From: Actinomycetes bacterium
GTDB taxonomy: Bacteria; Actinomycetota; Actinomycetes; Propionibacteriales; Propionibacteriaceae
Length of the DNA: 8,230 nt
Direction of reading: 5' to 3'
Assembly (NCBI GenBank): GCA_023412435.1
Contig: JAEYNS010000275.1
Span: 1-8,230, forward strand
This document shows, piece by piece, positions 1 to 5,860 of the stretch. Within the stretch, counting starts at the first letter, position 1. Every line of letters begins with the position of its first letter. A program made the position numbers and the translations under genes. The notes under the pieces were generated by a model. It was not told where the DNA came from. It worked only from the letters and a program-made list of their open reading frames with translations, and searched no databases.

Positions 1-1
1 G

Positions 2-649
2 CACACCCCGGGCGGCGGTTTCGACTTGCGCGCAGCCGGTGTGCAGTCCTTCCCGATCAGCGCCGACGACTCACTGGTCCTGTTCGCGGTCAACACCCAC
101 GACCGGTGGTCGAACGCGGCGGTCAACGAGTTCGACGTCGAGGTGGACGTCGACCGGGACGGTACGCCGGACTGGTGGGTCTTCAGCTTCGACTCCGGCG
201 CCCTCCGGCTGGGCAGCTTCAACGGGCTGACCGAGGTCTTCCTCCAGGAGCTGGACCAGAACGGCAACCCGATCCGGGGCAGGCTGTTCGCGGCCGGCTT
301 CCTGGCCACCGCACCGACCGACAGCAGCACCATCCTGCTGCCGGTGTTGGCGCTCGACCTGGGGATCACCACCACCTCCGGCGGCTTCAGCTACACGGTG
401 AAGAGCTACTCGCTGGAGGGCCCGGGCAGTGACGCGTTCAGCGGGTCGGCCAGCTACGACCCGTGGGCGAAGGCCATCGAGGACGGTCAGTTCGCCGAAC
501 TGCCGGCCACGAAGAAGAAGGACCCGGTCACCGTCACCGCGGCGATCGATCCGCAGCTGTGGGCCGAACAGCGCCCGCTCGGCCTGATGGCTGTGGTGCT
601 CGACAACAAGGCGGGCGCGCGCGAGGCGCTGCTGATCGCGGGCAAGTAG
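2..649 (+). CDS. C-terminal part of a large secreted protein, probably an S8 (subtilisin-like) peptidase; 5' end outside the window
   Basis: The reading frame is open from the first complete codon at position 2 to the TAG at 647-649, so about 215 residues of the C-terminus are seen. A TTG at 26 lies in frame, but nothing suggests it is the start. The visible part is rich in beta-strand-type sequence, has no cysteine and no membrane segment. It contains an acidic calcium-loop-like stretch (EFDVEVDVDRDGTPDW, near visible residues 41-56). It ends with a strand-rich segment, GLMAVVLDNKAGAREALLI. From memory, an EFDV-VD-D-DG-PD motif and a final LDNKAGA-EA-L ending are typical of the C-terminal Fn3-like domain of actinobacterial S8 proteases. 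The Asp/His/Ser catalytic regions are not in view, so the protease assignment is an inference. It could also be the end of another large exported enzyme. The gene converges on the lipoprotein gene across the hairpin at 663-692. Confidence 0.6.
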   Translation, partial: HTPGGGFDLRAAGVQSFPISADDSLVLFAVNTHDRWSNAAVNEFDVEVDVDRDGTPDWWVFSFDSGALRLGSFNGLTEVFLQELDQNGNPIRGRLFAAGFLATAPTDSSTILLPVLALDLGITTTSGGFSYTVKSYSLEGPGSDAFSGSASYDPWAKAIEDGQFAELPATKKKDPVTVTAAIDPQLWAEQRPLGLMAVVLDNKAGAREALLIAGK

Positions 650-662
650 CAGGTGGACAGCG

Positions 663-692
663 GGTGCCCCGTCGCTTCGGCGGCGGGGCACC
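663..692. terminator. Bidirectional hairpin terminator with UUCG tetraloop
   Basis: A 13-bp stem is formed by GGTGCCCCGTCGC (663-675) and GCGGCGGGGCACC (680-692). All pairs are Watson-Crick except one U-G wobble (672/683), and the closed loop is c-UUCG-g, an exceptionally stable tetraloop. It lies in the 50-bp gap between two convergent genes (stops at 649 on plus and 700 on minus), exactly where a shared terminator is expected. Neither side has a clear U-tract, as is common for actinobacterial terminators. On the minus strand the loop reads CGAA, so the hairpin should be more stable on the plus-strand transcript. Confidence 0.85.
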
Positions 693-699
693 GTCGCGT

Positions 700-1158
700 T
701 CAGCGCTGGCAGAGCTTGAGTTGGCCCGCGCCGCCCAGCCGGTAGTCGTAGCGTTCGCCGCCGGCCTCGACCACCACCCGCATGCCGTCCACCAGGGCCT
801 GGGTGTACATCACCCCGGGTGAGGGGCAGCCGAGCGAGGAGTCGGGCCAGGTCACGGCCTCGGCCGACACCACAGTGGGGGTGGCGCTCACGCCGCGGGC
901 GGCGAGGTCGGCGAGGATGGCCTGCCAGTGCCGGTCCGGGACGGCCGCGGGGGTGCCGCTCGGCAGCGGCGGCATGGTCTGCAGCGGCGGCTTCCCTGAC
1001 GGCCAGCCGGACGGGGTCGGCCCGGCGGTCGGAGTGGCCGGACCGGGGTCGCCGGGGGAGGGTGCCATGGGGACTCCTGAGGTGGTGCAGCCTGTGACCA
1101 GCAGGACGCCGGTGAGGAGCATCCCGGGCAGTGCCGACCCGAGCCTGCCTGTCGCCAT
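700..1158 (-). CDS. Small secreted lipoprotein, unknown function
   Basis: The protein has 152 residues. It starts with a type II signal peptide: a short n-region with one Arg, a hydrophobic core at about 10-22, and lipobox LVTGC with lipidated Cys24. A Pro/Thr/Ser/Gly-rich linker follows (about 28-75), which would lift the domain off the membrane. The C-terminal domain (about 76-152) contains AVTWPDSSLGCPSPG-MYTQ-L--G and E-GG--Y-YR. From memory this belongs to a widespread extracytoplasmic domain, found in actinobacteria and other phyla, with W-D-SLGCP-PG and Y-Y motifs; its function is not known to me. Cys111 and Cys150 are placed to form a disulfide. The ATG is well supported by a perfect AGGAGG (1163-1168) four bases upstream. 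The gene lies 88 bp downstream of the aminotransferase on the same strand. A TACCCT hexamer (1186-1191, minus) could be a -10 box for its own promoter, but no matching -35 is visible, so cotranscription remains possible. Confidence 0.88.
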   Translation of the reverse strand: MATGRLGSALPGMLLTGVLLVTGCTTSGVPMAPSPGDPGPATPTAGPTPSGWPSGKPPLQTMPPLPSGTPAAVPDRHWQAILADLAARGVSATPTVVSAEAVTWPDSSLGCPSPGVMYTQALVDGMRVVVEAGGERYDYRLGGAGQLKLCQR

Positions 1159-1246
1159 CCCGCCTCCTGCGTTGGTGTCGTTCCAAGGGTACGCCGCGCG
1201 CAGCTCGGCGCTGCGGACCGGTTGCCCCCTCGGTGGCCTGGCTGCG

Positions 1247-2452
1247 CTACTGGGCGACGAACGCGCGCAACCCGTCGACCAGCCGGGCGGCGTCGTCGGA
1301 GTTGCTGTAGGGCGCCAGGCCGATCCGCAGCCCTGCGGTGTCCGGCAGGCCGAGCCGCTGCCACGGCTCGTGGGCGTAGAACGAGCCGGCCGGGCACAGC
1401 ACGCCCAGGTGGACGAGGAAGGAGTACGCCGCCGCCATCTGCCGTCCCTCGATCGTCAGCAGCAGGGTGGGGGTGCGGTCCGCAGCCCTGGAGTGGCAGG
1501 TGACCCCCGGCAGCCGGAGCACCTCCTGTTCGATCCAGTCGCGCAGCCGGGTCTCGTGCTCGTGGATGCTCGCGTAGGAGTGCTCGAGGTGTTCGCGGCG
1601 GGTGGCCCCTGGGCCCGGATCGATGCCGGCGAGGAAGTCGACAGCGGCGGTCGCTCCCGCCAGCACCTCGTAGGGCAGGGTGCCGTATTCGAAACGCTCC
1701 GGCACGGTGTCGGGGGAAGGGACGAGCTTGTCCGGCCGCAGCCCGTCCAGCAGCGCAGGGTCGGCGGCCAGCACGCCGCAGTGCGGGCCGAGGAACTTGT
1801 ACGGCGAGCAGACCACGACGTCCGCGCGCAGGGCGCTGAGGTCGACCAGCCGGTGGGCCGCGTAGTGGACCGCGTCGACCCAGACCGTGGCGCCGGCGCG
1901 ATGCGCGGCACTGGCCAGCTGGGCCACCGGAACGACGGTCCCGAGCAGATTGGACGCCGCTGTCACGGCCACCAGCCGGGTGCGGTCGTTGAGCAGCGCC
2001 AGCCCGCCGGCCACGTCGAGCTCTCCGGTCTGCGGGTCGAAGTCGATCCACCGGATCGAGGCTCCCGTCCGCTGGGCGGCCTGCACCCAGGGGCGGACGT
2101 TCGCGTCGTGCTCGAGCCGGGTCACCACCACCTCGTCACCGGGGCCCCAGCCCGCCGACAGGTGGTGGGAGAAGTCGTAGGTCAGCTGGGTGGCGGAGCG
2201 GCCGAACACGATCCCCGCCGGGTCGGCGTTGAGCAGCGCCGCATAGGCCTTGCGGAAGCGCAGCACCGTGGCCTCGGCGTTGGCCTCGGGGCGGCTCAGC
2301 CGGCCGCGGTAGGACAGCGGCCCCGTGATGGTGCGGGCGATCGCCTCGCCCACCGCCCGCGGCGTCTGGGTGCCCGAGGCGGAGTCGAAGTGCGCGATCC
2401 CCGAGGCCAGCGAGGGGAAGGCGGCGCGCAGCGCCGCGACGTCGTAGCTCAT
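1247..2452 (-). CDS. Cysteine-desulfurase-like class V aminotransferase (PLP-dependent)
   Basis: The protein has 401 residues, a full-length fold-type I class V aminotransferase, and is presumably cytoplasmic. PLP-site features are visible: FDSASGTQTP near the N-terminus (22-31), His115 in LEHDAN (ring-stacking His), SNLLGT (167-172), Asp193 in VDAVHYA (pyridine-nitrogen Asp) and Lys219 in SPYKFLGPH (Schiff-base Lys). The C-terminal part has GSFYAHEP and LRIGLAPYSNSDD, typical of the cysteine-desulfurase-like subfamily (TIGR01976 type) rather than IscS or SufS. SufS enzymes carry a catalytic Cys in an R-G-HCAQP loop. Here the equivalent segment reads CPAGSFYA, with aromatic residues at the usual Cys position and Cys353 a few residues earlier. 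Desulfurase activity is therefore doubtful and the substrate unknown. No SUF or ISC partner genes are adjacent. The ATG at 2452 is chosen because homology begins there. It has no convincing Shine-Dalgarno sequence, but it overlaps the stop of a 31-codon ORF (ATGA), which suggests translational coupling. Confidence 0.95.
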   Translation of the reverse strand: MSYDVAALRAAFPSLASGIAHFDSASGTQTPRAVGEAIARTITGPLSYRGRLSRPEANAEATVLRFRKAYAALLNADPAGIVFGRSATQLTYDFSHHLSAGWGPGDEVVVTRLEHDANVRPWVQAAQRTGASIRWIDFDPQTGELDVAGGLALLNDRTRLVAVTAASNLLGTVVPVAQLASAAHRAGATVWVDAVHYAAHRLVDLSALRADVVVCSPYKFLGPHCGVLAADPALLDGLRPDKLVPSPDTVPERFEYGTLPYEVLAGATAAVDFLAGIDPGPGATRREHLEHSYASIHEHETRLRDWIEQEVLRLPGVTCHSRAADRTPTLLLTIEGRQMAAAYSFLVHLGVLCPAGSFYAHEPWQRLGLPDTAGLRIGLAPYSNSDDAARLVDGLRAFVAQ

Positions 2453-2544
2453 CGCCGTGCCGGGGCGCCGGCCTGCAGCACCACGCGGGTTCCGGTGGTG
2501 GCTGCGTCCGGGATGAGGTCGGACTCGACGGCGACAGTGGTCAC
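2449..2544 (-). CDS. Possible 31-residue leaderless upstream ORF coupled to the aminotransferase
   Basis: A GTG codon at 2544 (minus) opens 31 codons and ends in TGA, overlapping the aminotransferase ATG as ATGA. The peptide begins MTTVAVESDLIPDAATTG and ends QAGAPARR. It has no Cys, no membrane segment and no family I recognise. Twenty-six of the 31 codons end in G or C, like the flanking genes. There is no Shine-Dalgarno sequence before the GTG. A TAGGCT -10 box ends six bases upstream, the spacing expected of a leaderless actinobacterial mRNA whose first base is the start codon. Its likely role is to bring ribosomes to the aminotransferase start, which lacks its own ribosome-binding site. 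It could instead be chance, with the aminotransferase translated by another route. Confidence 0.45.
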   Translation of the reverse strand: MTTVAVESDLIPDAATTGTRVVLQAGAPARR

Positions 2545-2550
2545 GCGGTG

Positions 2551-2580
2551 AGCCTAAGGCCTGGCGTGCCGGTGGGTCAC
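2551..2580 (-). promoter_or_regulatory. Predicted promoter for the short ORF and aminotransferase (leaderless type)
   Basis: On the minus strand, GTGACC (2575-2580) lies 18 bp upstream of TAGGCT (2551-2556). The -35 keeps the TGAC core of TTGACA and the -10 fits the actinobacterial TANNNT pattern. The predicted transcription start falls at or next to the GTG at 2544, so the mRNA would be leaderless. This is inferred from sequence only. Confidence 0.45.
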
Positions 2581-2609
2581 CGCTGGACCGAATCCCCGGG
2601 CCCTCCCCA

Positions 2610-2679
2610 CCAACTTCTGCCACCTGAGGGCCCTGGCTGCCAGACCTGCCAGTCAGGCGGCCTATCTGGCAGAAGTTGC
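2610..2679 (-). repeat. 70-bp palindromic element, copy 1 (inverted relative to copies 2 and 3)
   Basis: The ends form a 12-bp perfect inverted repeat: CAACTTCTGCCA (2611-2622) and TGGCAGAAGTTG (2667-2678). Inside lie nested stems, CCTGA/TCAGG (2623-2627 with 2653-2657) and CTGGC/GCCAG (2633-2637 with 2648-2652). Compared base for base, its reverse complement matches copy 3 at 49 of 70 positions and the direct orientation at 44, so it is best read as inverted. No target-site duplication is visible. It sits in the divergent intergenic region between the aminotransferase and the DUF559 gene, outside any convincing ORF. Confidence 0.88.
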
Positions 2680-2720
2680 TGTCCACAGGGCAAGGGCGGA
2701 CCCCCGGACCCTGTGGACAA
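2679..2720. promoter_or_regulatory. Inverted pair of DnaA-box-like sequences
   Basis: CTGTCCACA (2679-2687, plus) and TTGTCCACA (2712-2720, minus strand) face each other. The second is the consensus DnaA box of high-GC actinobacteria; the first differs at one base. They form an 11-bp perfect inverted repeat, TGTCCACAGGG (2680-2690) and CCCTGTGGACA (2709-2719), with an 18-bp spacer. The pair starts at the last base of repeat copy 1 and ends 36 bp before the DUF559 start codon. It could be a DnaA site, an operator for another regulator, or a hairpin in an upstream transcript. Confidence 0.4.
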
Positions 2721-2756
2721 GTGGTGCAGCGGTCAGCCGCCGCCAAGACTCCCGGC

Positions 2757-3578
2757 ATGGGCGGGTGGGGGGTCTGGCGCTGGGGTGAGCTTCGGGCGGC
2801 ACTCGGCGCGACCGAGGTGCGACGCAGGGTGGCGGCGGGACTGCTGACGAGGGTGGCCTACGGGTGGTACGCCGCGCCGTCCGCTGACCCTGTGGTGGTG
2901 ACGGCGGTCAGGCTGGGTGGCCACCTGGGCTGCCTGTCGGCGTGTCGGTTGCACGGGTTGTGGGTGCCGCCGGAGTCCCGCGTCCACGTCAGCTTCAACC
3001 GGCGCGTCCCGATGGCGCTACCGGCAGGGGTGGCCGCCCACGCCGACCGCGAGATCGGACACGAGCCGGCCGTCCGCCCGCTGCAGGCTTGCCTCGAGGA
3101 GGTGGTCCGCCACCACTCCACCGAGACCGCCCTGATCGTGCTGGACTCGGCCCTGAACCGTCGGCTGATCACCGAGTCGGAGGTCCTGCACCTGGTGGCG
3201 AGGTGCCCCGCGCCCAAGGCGGCGGTGGTCCGCTACCTGGACCGCCGTGCCGAGTCGGGCAGCGAGACGAGGGTGCGGTACTTCTTCCAGCGACGCAGGG
3301 TTCCGGTGGAGCCGCAGGTGCAGGTCCCAGGCGTGGGCCGCGTCGACCTCCGGATCGGACGCTGCCTGATGGTCGAGTGTGACTCGCGTGAGCACCACAC
3401 CGCGCCCGAGAACTACCAGCGGGATCGGCTGCGCGACCTCGTCTTGGTCGCCGACGGACGCCGGGTCGTACGCCTCACCTATGAGCAGGTGTTCTTCCAG
3501 TGGCCGGTGACCCAGCAGTTCCTGAGCCGGCTCGTCCAACTCCGGCTGCATCGCAGTCTGCCATTCTCTGCCAGATAG
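2757..3578 (+). CDS. AbiEi-like / DUF559 protein (Vsr-type endonuclease fold)
   Basis: The protein has 273 residues. The N-terminal part (about 6-40) resembles the winged-helix-like segment of AbiEi-family antitoxins (WGELRAALGA---VRRRVAAGLLTRVAYGWYA). A middle region follows with HLGCLSACRLHGLWVPP (56-72). The C-terminal DUF559 domain (about 165-265) is related to Vsr and PD-(D/E)XK nucleases: SGSETRVR (167-174), Asp197 in GRVDLRIG, and Glu207/Asp209 in MVECDSREHH, then YQRDRLRD. The acidic residues expected of a metal site are therefore present. Such proteins are abundant and often orphan in actinobacteria, and their function is unproven. No AbiEii-type toxin gene is adjacent. The start is ATG 2757, where similarity begins; GTG codons at 2721 and 2724 are in frame, and none has a good ribosome-binding site. 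The last five codons and the TAG stop lie inside repeat copy 2, so the original C-terminus may have been replaced. Confidence 0.88.
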   Translation: MGGWGVWRWGELRAALGATEVRRRVAAGLLTRVAYGWYAAPSADPVVVTAVRLGGHLGCLSACRLHGLWVPPESRVHVSFNRRVPMALPAGVAAHADREIGHEPAVRPLQACLEEVVRHHSTETALIVLDSALNRRLITESEVLHLVARCPAPKAAVVRYLDRRAESGSETRVRYFFQRRRVPVEPQVQVPGVGRVDLRIGRCLMVECDSREHHTAPENYQRDRLRDLVLVADGRRVVRLTYEQVFFQWPVTQQFLSRLVQLRLHRSLPFSAR

Positions 3579-3630
3579 CCGGGCCGGCTGACGTGGGCTC
3601 CGGCCACGTCCCCTCTGCGGCAGAAGTTGG
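3561..3630 (+). repeat. 70-bp palindromic element, copy 2 (overlaps the DUF559 stop codon)
   Basis: It matches copy 3 at 58 of 70 positions in the same orientation. The region 3567-3590, including the GCCGGGCCGGC palindrome at 3578-3588, is almost unchanged. The left end carries three substitutions in the terminal repeat (CCATTCTCTG for CCAACTTCTG). The right end keeps GGCAGAAGTTGG (3619-3630). An internal 7-bp stem is perfect, GACGTGG (3590-3596) with CCACGTC (3604-3610). The left arm reads CCA TTC TCT GCC AGA TAG in the frame of the upstream gene, so the element encodes its final Pro-Phe-Ser-Ala-Arg and its stop. Confidence 0.9.
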
Positions 3631-3673
3631 CCCACCGGCCCCGGCCGTGACGGTGCGGAGCCGGTCGTGCCCG

Positions 3674-3743
3674 CCAACTTCTGCCAGATAGCCGGGCCGG
3701 CTGAGGTGGGCTACAGCCAGATCCCGTATCTGGCAGAAGTTGG
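3674..3743 (+). repeat. 70-bp palindromic element, copy 3 (best preserved)
   Basis: Its ends are a 17-bp perfect inverted repeat: CCAACTTCTGCCAGATA (3674-3690) and TATCTGGCAGAAGTTGG (3727-3743). The interior holds GCCGGGCCGGC (3691-3701) and a short GGCT-AC-AGCC stem (3709-3718). It lies 43 bp after copy 2 in the same orientation. No target-site duplication is visible. The transcript could fold into a long hairpin, so it may also act as a terminator after the DUF559 gene, though there is no U-tract. Confidence 0.92.
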
Positions 3744-3770
3744 ACGCGGGGCCGCCCGCGGCGAGCATCA

Positions 3771-3799
3771 TCGACACCTGGCCCCGGTGGCGACAGGAT
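3771..3799 (+). promoter_or_regulatory. Predicted promoter for the membrane spermidine-synthase-like gene
   Basis: TCGACA (3771-3776, five of six matches to the -35 consensus) is followed after exactly 17 bp by CAGGAT (3794-3799), close to the common actinobacterial TAGGAT -10. The expected transcription start near 3806 leaves a short leader of about 30 bases carrying the GAGGA ribosome-binding site (3826-3830). It begins 28 bp after repeat copy 3. Confidence 0.45.
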
Positions 3800-3835
3800 G
3801 GGCGCAGGCACCCGCCCCGAGCCCTGAGGACGCCG

Positions 3836-5860
3836 ATGAGCACCGCCGAACCGACCCGCCTGATCGCGCTGGAGGAACCCGAGGGGGCCGACCGCACAGC
3901 TGACCGGCAGGTGGTGCTCCGGCTGGTGGCCGGCAGCGCGCTGATGCTGTTCCTCGAGTTGGCGCTGATCCGCTGGCTGGGCTCGAACATCGTCCACCTG
4001 TCCTACTTCACCAACTTCGTGCTGCTCGGCTCGTTCCTCGGCATCGGGCTCGGCTTCCTGATCTCGCGACGCAACTGGAGCGTGCTGCCGTGGACGCCGG
4101 TCGTCCTTGCCGCGCTGGTGGTCGGGGTCTTCCTGTTCCCGGTCACCGTCGACCGCACCGGCAGCGGCATCATCTACTTCACCTCGCTGTCGACCACCGG
4201 CCCGCCGGTGTGGCTGGTCCTCCCGGTGGTCTTCCTGCTCACCGCCTCGATCCTCGCCGGCCCCGCCGAGGTGGTCGGACGGTGCTTCGCGCAGCTCCGT
4301 CCGCTCACCGCCTACCGGTGGGACCTGGTCGGCTCCCTGATCGGGATCACCGGCTTCACCGTGCTCTCGTTCCTGCAGGCGCCGTCGGTGGTGTGGGGAA
4401 CTGTCGTCGCGATCCTGTTCCTTGTCCTGATCGGCGGCTGGCAGCGGATCCTCGCCGCGCTGAGCGGCCTCGCGATCGTCGGGGTCCTGCTGGCGGAGAC
4501 GCTGACGCCCGGGGTGTCGTGGTCCCCCTACTACAAGGTGACCACCGAGGACCTCGGCAACGGCATGGCACTCATCAGCGTCAACGGCGTCCCCCATCAG
4601 CTGATGGCGCCCGCGCAGTGGAAGCTCGACGAGGGCGAGGACATCTACGCCGTGCCCTACCAGCGGCGCAGCGGCGACCTCGGCTCGGTGCTCATCGTGG
4701 GCGCCGGCTCGGGCTCCGACGTCGCGATCGCGCTGGCCGAGGGCGCCGAGCACGTGGACGCGGTCGACATCGACCCGCGGATCCTGCAGATCGGTGCCGA
4801 ACGCAACCCCGACCGGGCCTACGACGACCCGCGGGTCGAGGTGCACGTCAACGACGGGCGCGCCTTCCTGCAGTCCACCGACCGCACCTACGACCTGATC
4901 CTGTTCGCGCTGCCCGACTCGCTCGCCCTGGTCAACGGTGCCTCGCAGATCCGGCTGGAGTCGTTCCTGTTCACCCAGGAGGCCCTCACCGCCGCCCGCG
5001 AGCACCTCAACCCCGGCGGCGCCTTCGCGATGTACAACTACTACCGCGAGCAGTGGCTGATCGACAGGCTGGCAGGGACGGCGGAGGCCGCCTTCGGCCA
5101 TGCCCCCTGCGTCGACCTGTTCGGTGGTGCGCAAGCGGTGGTGACGGTGGCGGTCGACCCCGCGAACCAGCGCTGCGCCGACACCTTCTCGCCGGCCGCC
5201 GAGGTGGTGCCTCCGGCCACGGACGACGCCCCGTTCCTGTACTACGCCGGCGGCGGCATCCCCGCGATCTACCTGTGGACGCTGGGCGGCATCCTGCTGA
5301 TCTCGCTGGTCGCGGTCCGTGCTCTCGGCGGGCCGTTCCGGACCATGCGTCCCTACGCCGACCTGTTCTTCATGGGCGCTGCCTTCCTCCTGCTGGAGAC
5401 CAAGAACATCGCAACCTTCGCCCTGCTGTTCGGCACCACCTGGCTGGTCAACGCGCTGGTCTTCGGCGGCGTCCTCGTCGTGGTGCTGGCGGCCGTCGAG
5501 ACCACCCGCAGGGTGCGAACACCACCGCTGCCCGTGGTCTGGGGGCTGATCGCAGCCTCCCTCGCCGTGGCGTACGCCGTCCAGCCGGAGTGGTTGCTGC
5601 CGCTGCCGTTCTGGCCGAGGCTGGTCGTGGCGACCCTGCTGGCCTTCGTCCCGATCTTCCTGGCGAATGTGGCCTTCGCGAAGCGGTTCGCCGCCTCGGA
5701 CGACTCCCAGGGCGCGTTCGGTTTGAACCTGCTCGGCGCGATAGTCGGCGGCTGCCTCGAGTACGCGGCGTTGCTCACCGGCTACGGCAACCTGCTGGTC
5801 GTGGTGGGGGTGCTCTACCTGGTCGCCTTCCTGCTGACCCCGCGGCGGGCTGTCGCCTGA
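3836..5860 (+). CDS. Polytopic membrane protein with a central spermidine-synthase-like (SAM-binding) domain
   Basis: The protein has 674 residues. About seven hydrophobic segments precede the soluble domain (about 27-47, 58-77, 84-104, 126-146, 164-182, 185-200, 204-220) and about seven follow it (about 476-496, 508-525, 527-553, 566-583, 592-612, 627-645, 649-667). The central domain (about 230-440) is a Rossmann methyltransferase-like fold of the spermidine synthase family: VLIVGAGSGSD (285-295, SAM loop), VDAVDIDPR (307-315), VNDGRAFL (338-345) and ILFALPDS (355-362). The conserved TDDAPFLYY (462-470) and LLLETKNIATFALLFGTTW (518-536) are, from memory, hallmarks of the membrane-bound branch of this family. 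In soluble SpeE the catalytic loop after the fourth strand reads like DSTDP-GP; here it reads ALPDS, so polyamine synthesis is not assured. No polyamine gene is nearby. Start ATG 3836 has GAGGA five bases upstream. An in-frame ATG at 3740 overlaps repeat copy 3 and is rejected. Confidence 0.93.
   Translation: MSTAEPTRLIALEEPEGADRTADRQVVLRLVAGSALMLFLELALIRWLGSNIVHLSYFTNFVLLGSFLGIGLGFLISRRNWSVLPWTPVVLAALVVGVFLFPVTVDRTGSGIIYFTSLSTTGPPVWLVLPVVFLLTASILAGPAEVVGRCFAQLRPLTAYRWDLVGSLIGITGFTVLSFLQAPSVVWGTVVAILFLVLIGGWQRILAALSGLAIVGVLLAETLTPGVSWSPYYKVTTEDLGNGMALISVNGVPHQLMAPAQWKLDEGEDIYAVPYQRRSGDLGSVLIVGAGSGSDVAIALAEGAEHVDAVDIDPRILQIGAERNPDRAYDDPRVEVHVNDGRAFLQSTDRTYDLILFALPDSLALVNGASQIRLESFLFTQEALTAAREHLNPGGAFAMYNYYREQWLIDRLAGTAEAAFGHAPCVDLFGGAQAVVTVAVDPANQRCADTFSPAAEVVPPATDDAPFLYYAGGGIPAIYLWTLGGILLISLVAVRALGGPFRTMRPYADLFFMGAAFLLLETKNIATFALLFGTTWLVNALVFGGVLVVVLAAVETTRRVRTPPLPVVWGLIAASLAVAYAVQPEWLLPLPFWPRLVVATLLAFVPIFLANVAFAKRFAASDDSQGAFGLNLLGAIVGGCLEYAALLTGYGNLLVVVGVLYLVAFLLTPRRAVA

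Noticed and set aside
706..724. Repeat-like CTGGCAGAGCTTGAGTTGG
   Set aside because: It lies in the C-terminal codons of the lipoprotein, carries a two-base insertion and has no partner arm.
782..2551. Very long plus-strand open frame opposite the lipoprotein and aminotransferase genes
   Set aside because: It is antisense to two well-supported genes, has low-complexity Arg/Gly/Pro/Val/Gln-rich sequence with no recognisable domain, and is a usual by-product of GC-rich coding sequence.
2679..2720. Replication origin
   Set aside because: Only two DnaA-box-like sequences, no AT-rich unwinding region and no dnaA, dnaN or parAB genes nearby.
2676..2756. N-terminal extension of the DUF559 protein from a TTG at 2676
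   Set aside because: The extension begins inside repeat copy 1 and crosses the inverted DnaA-like boxes. The similarity to AbiEi-like proteins starts at the ATG at 2757.
2610..3743. CRISPR array
   Set aside because: Only three repeats, with one in opposite orientation and gaps of 881 and 43 bp. The repeats are 70 bp with divergent interiors and there are no spacers or cas genes.
2610..3743. Composite transposon or insertion sequence
   Set aside because: There is no transposase, and no target-site duplication around any single element or around the whole block. The palindromes are too short to be IS ends with certainty.
3479..5134. Long minus-strand open frame opposite the membrane protein
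   Set aside because: It runs through two repeat elements and opposite conserved methyltransferase motifs. Its product is Asp/Glu/Arg/Gln-rich and non-globular, so it is a shadow frame.
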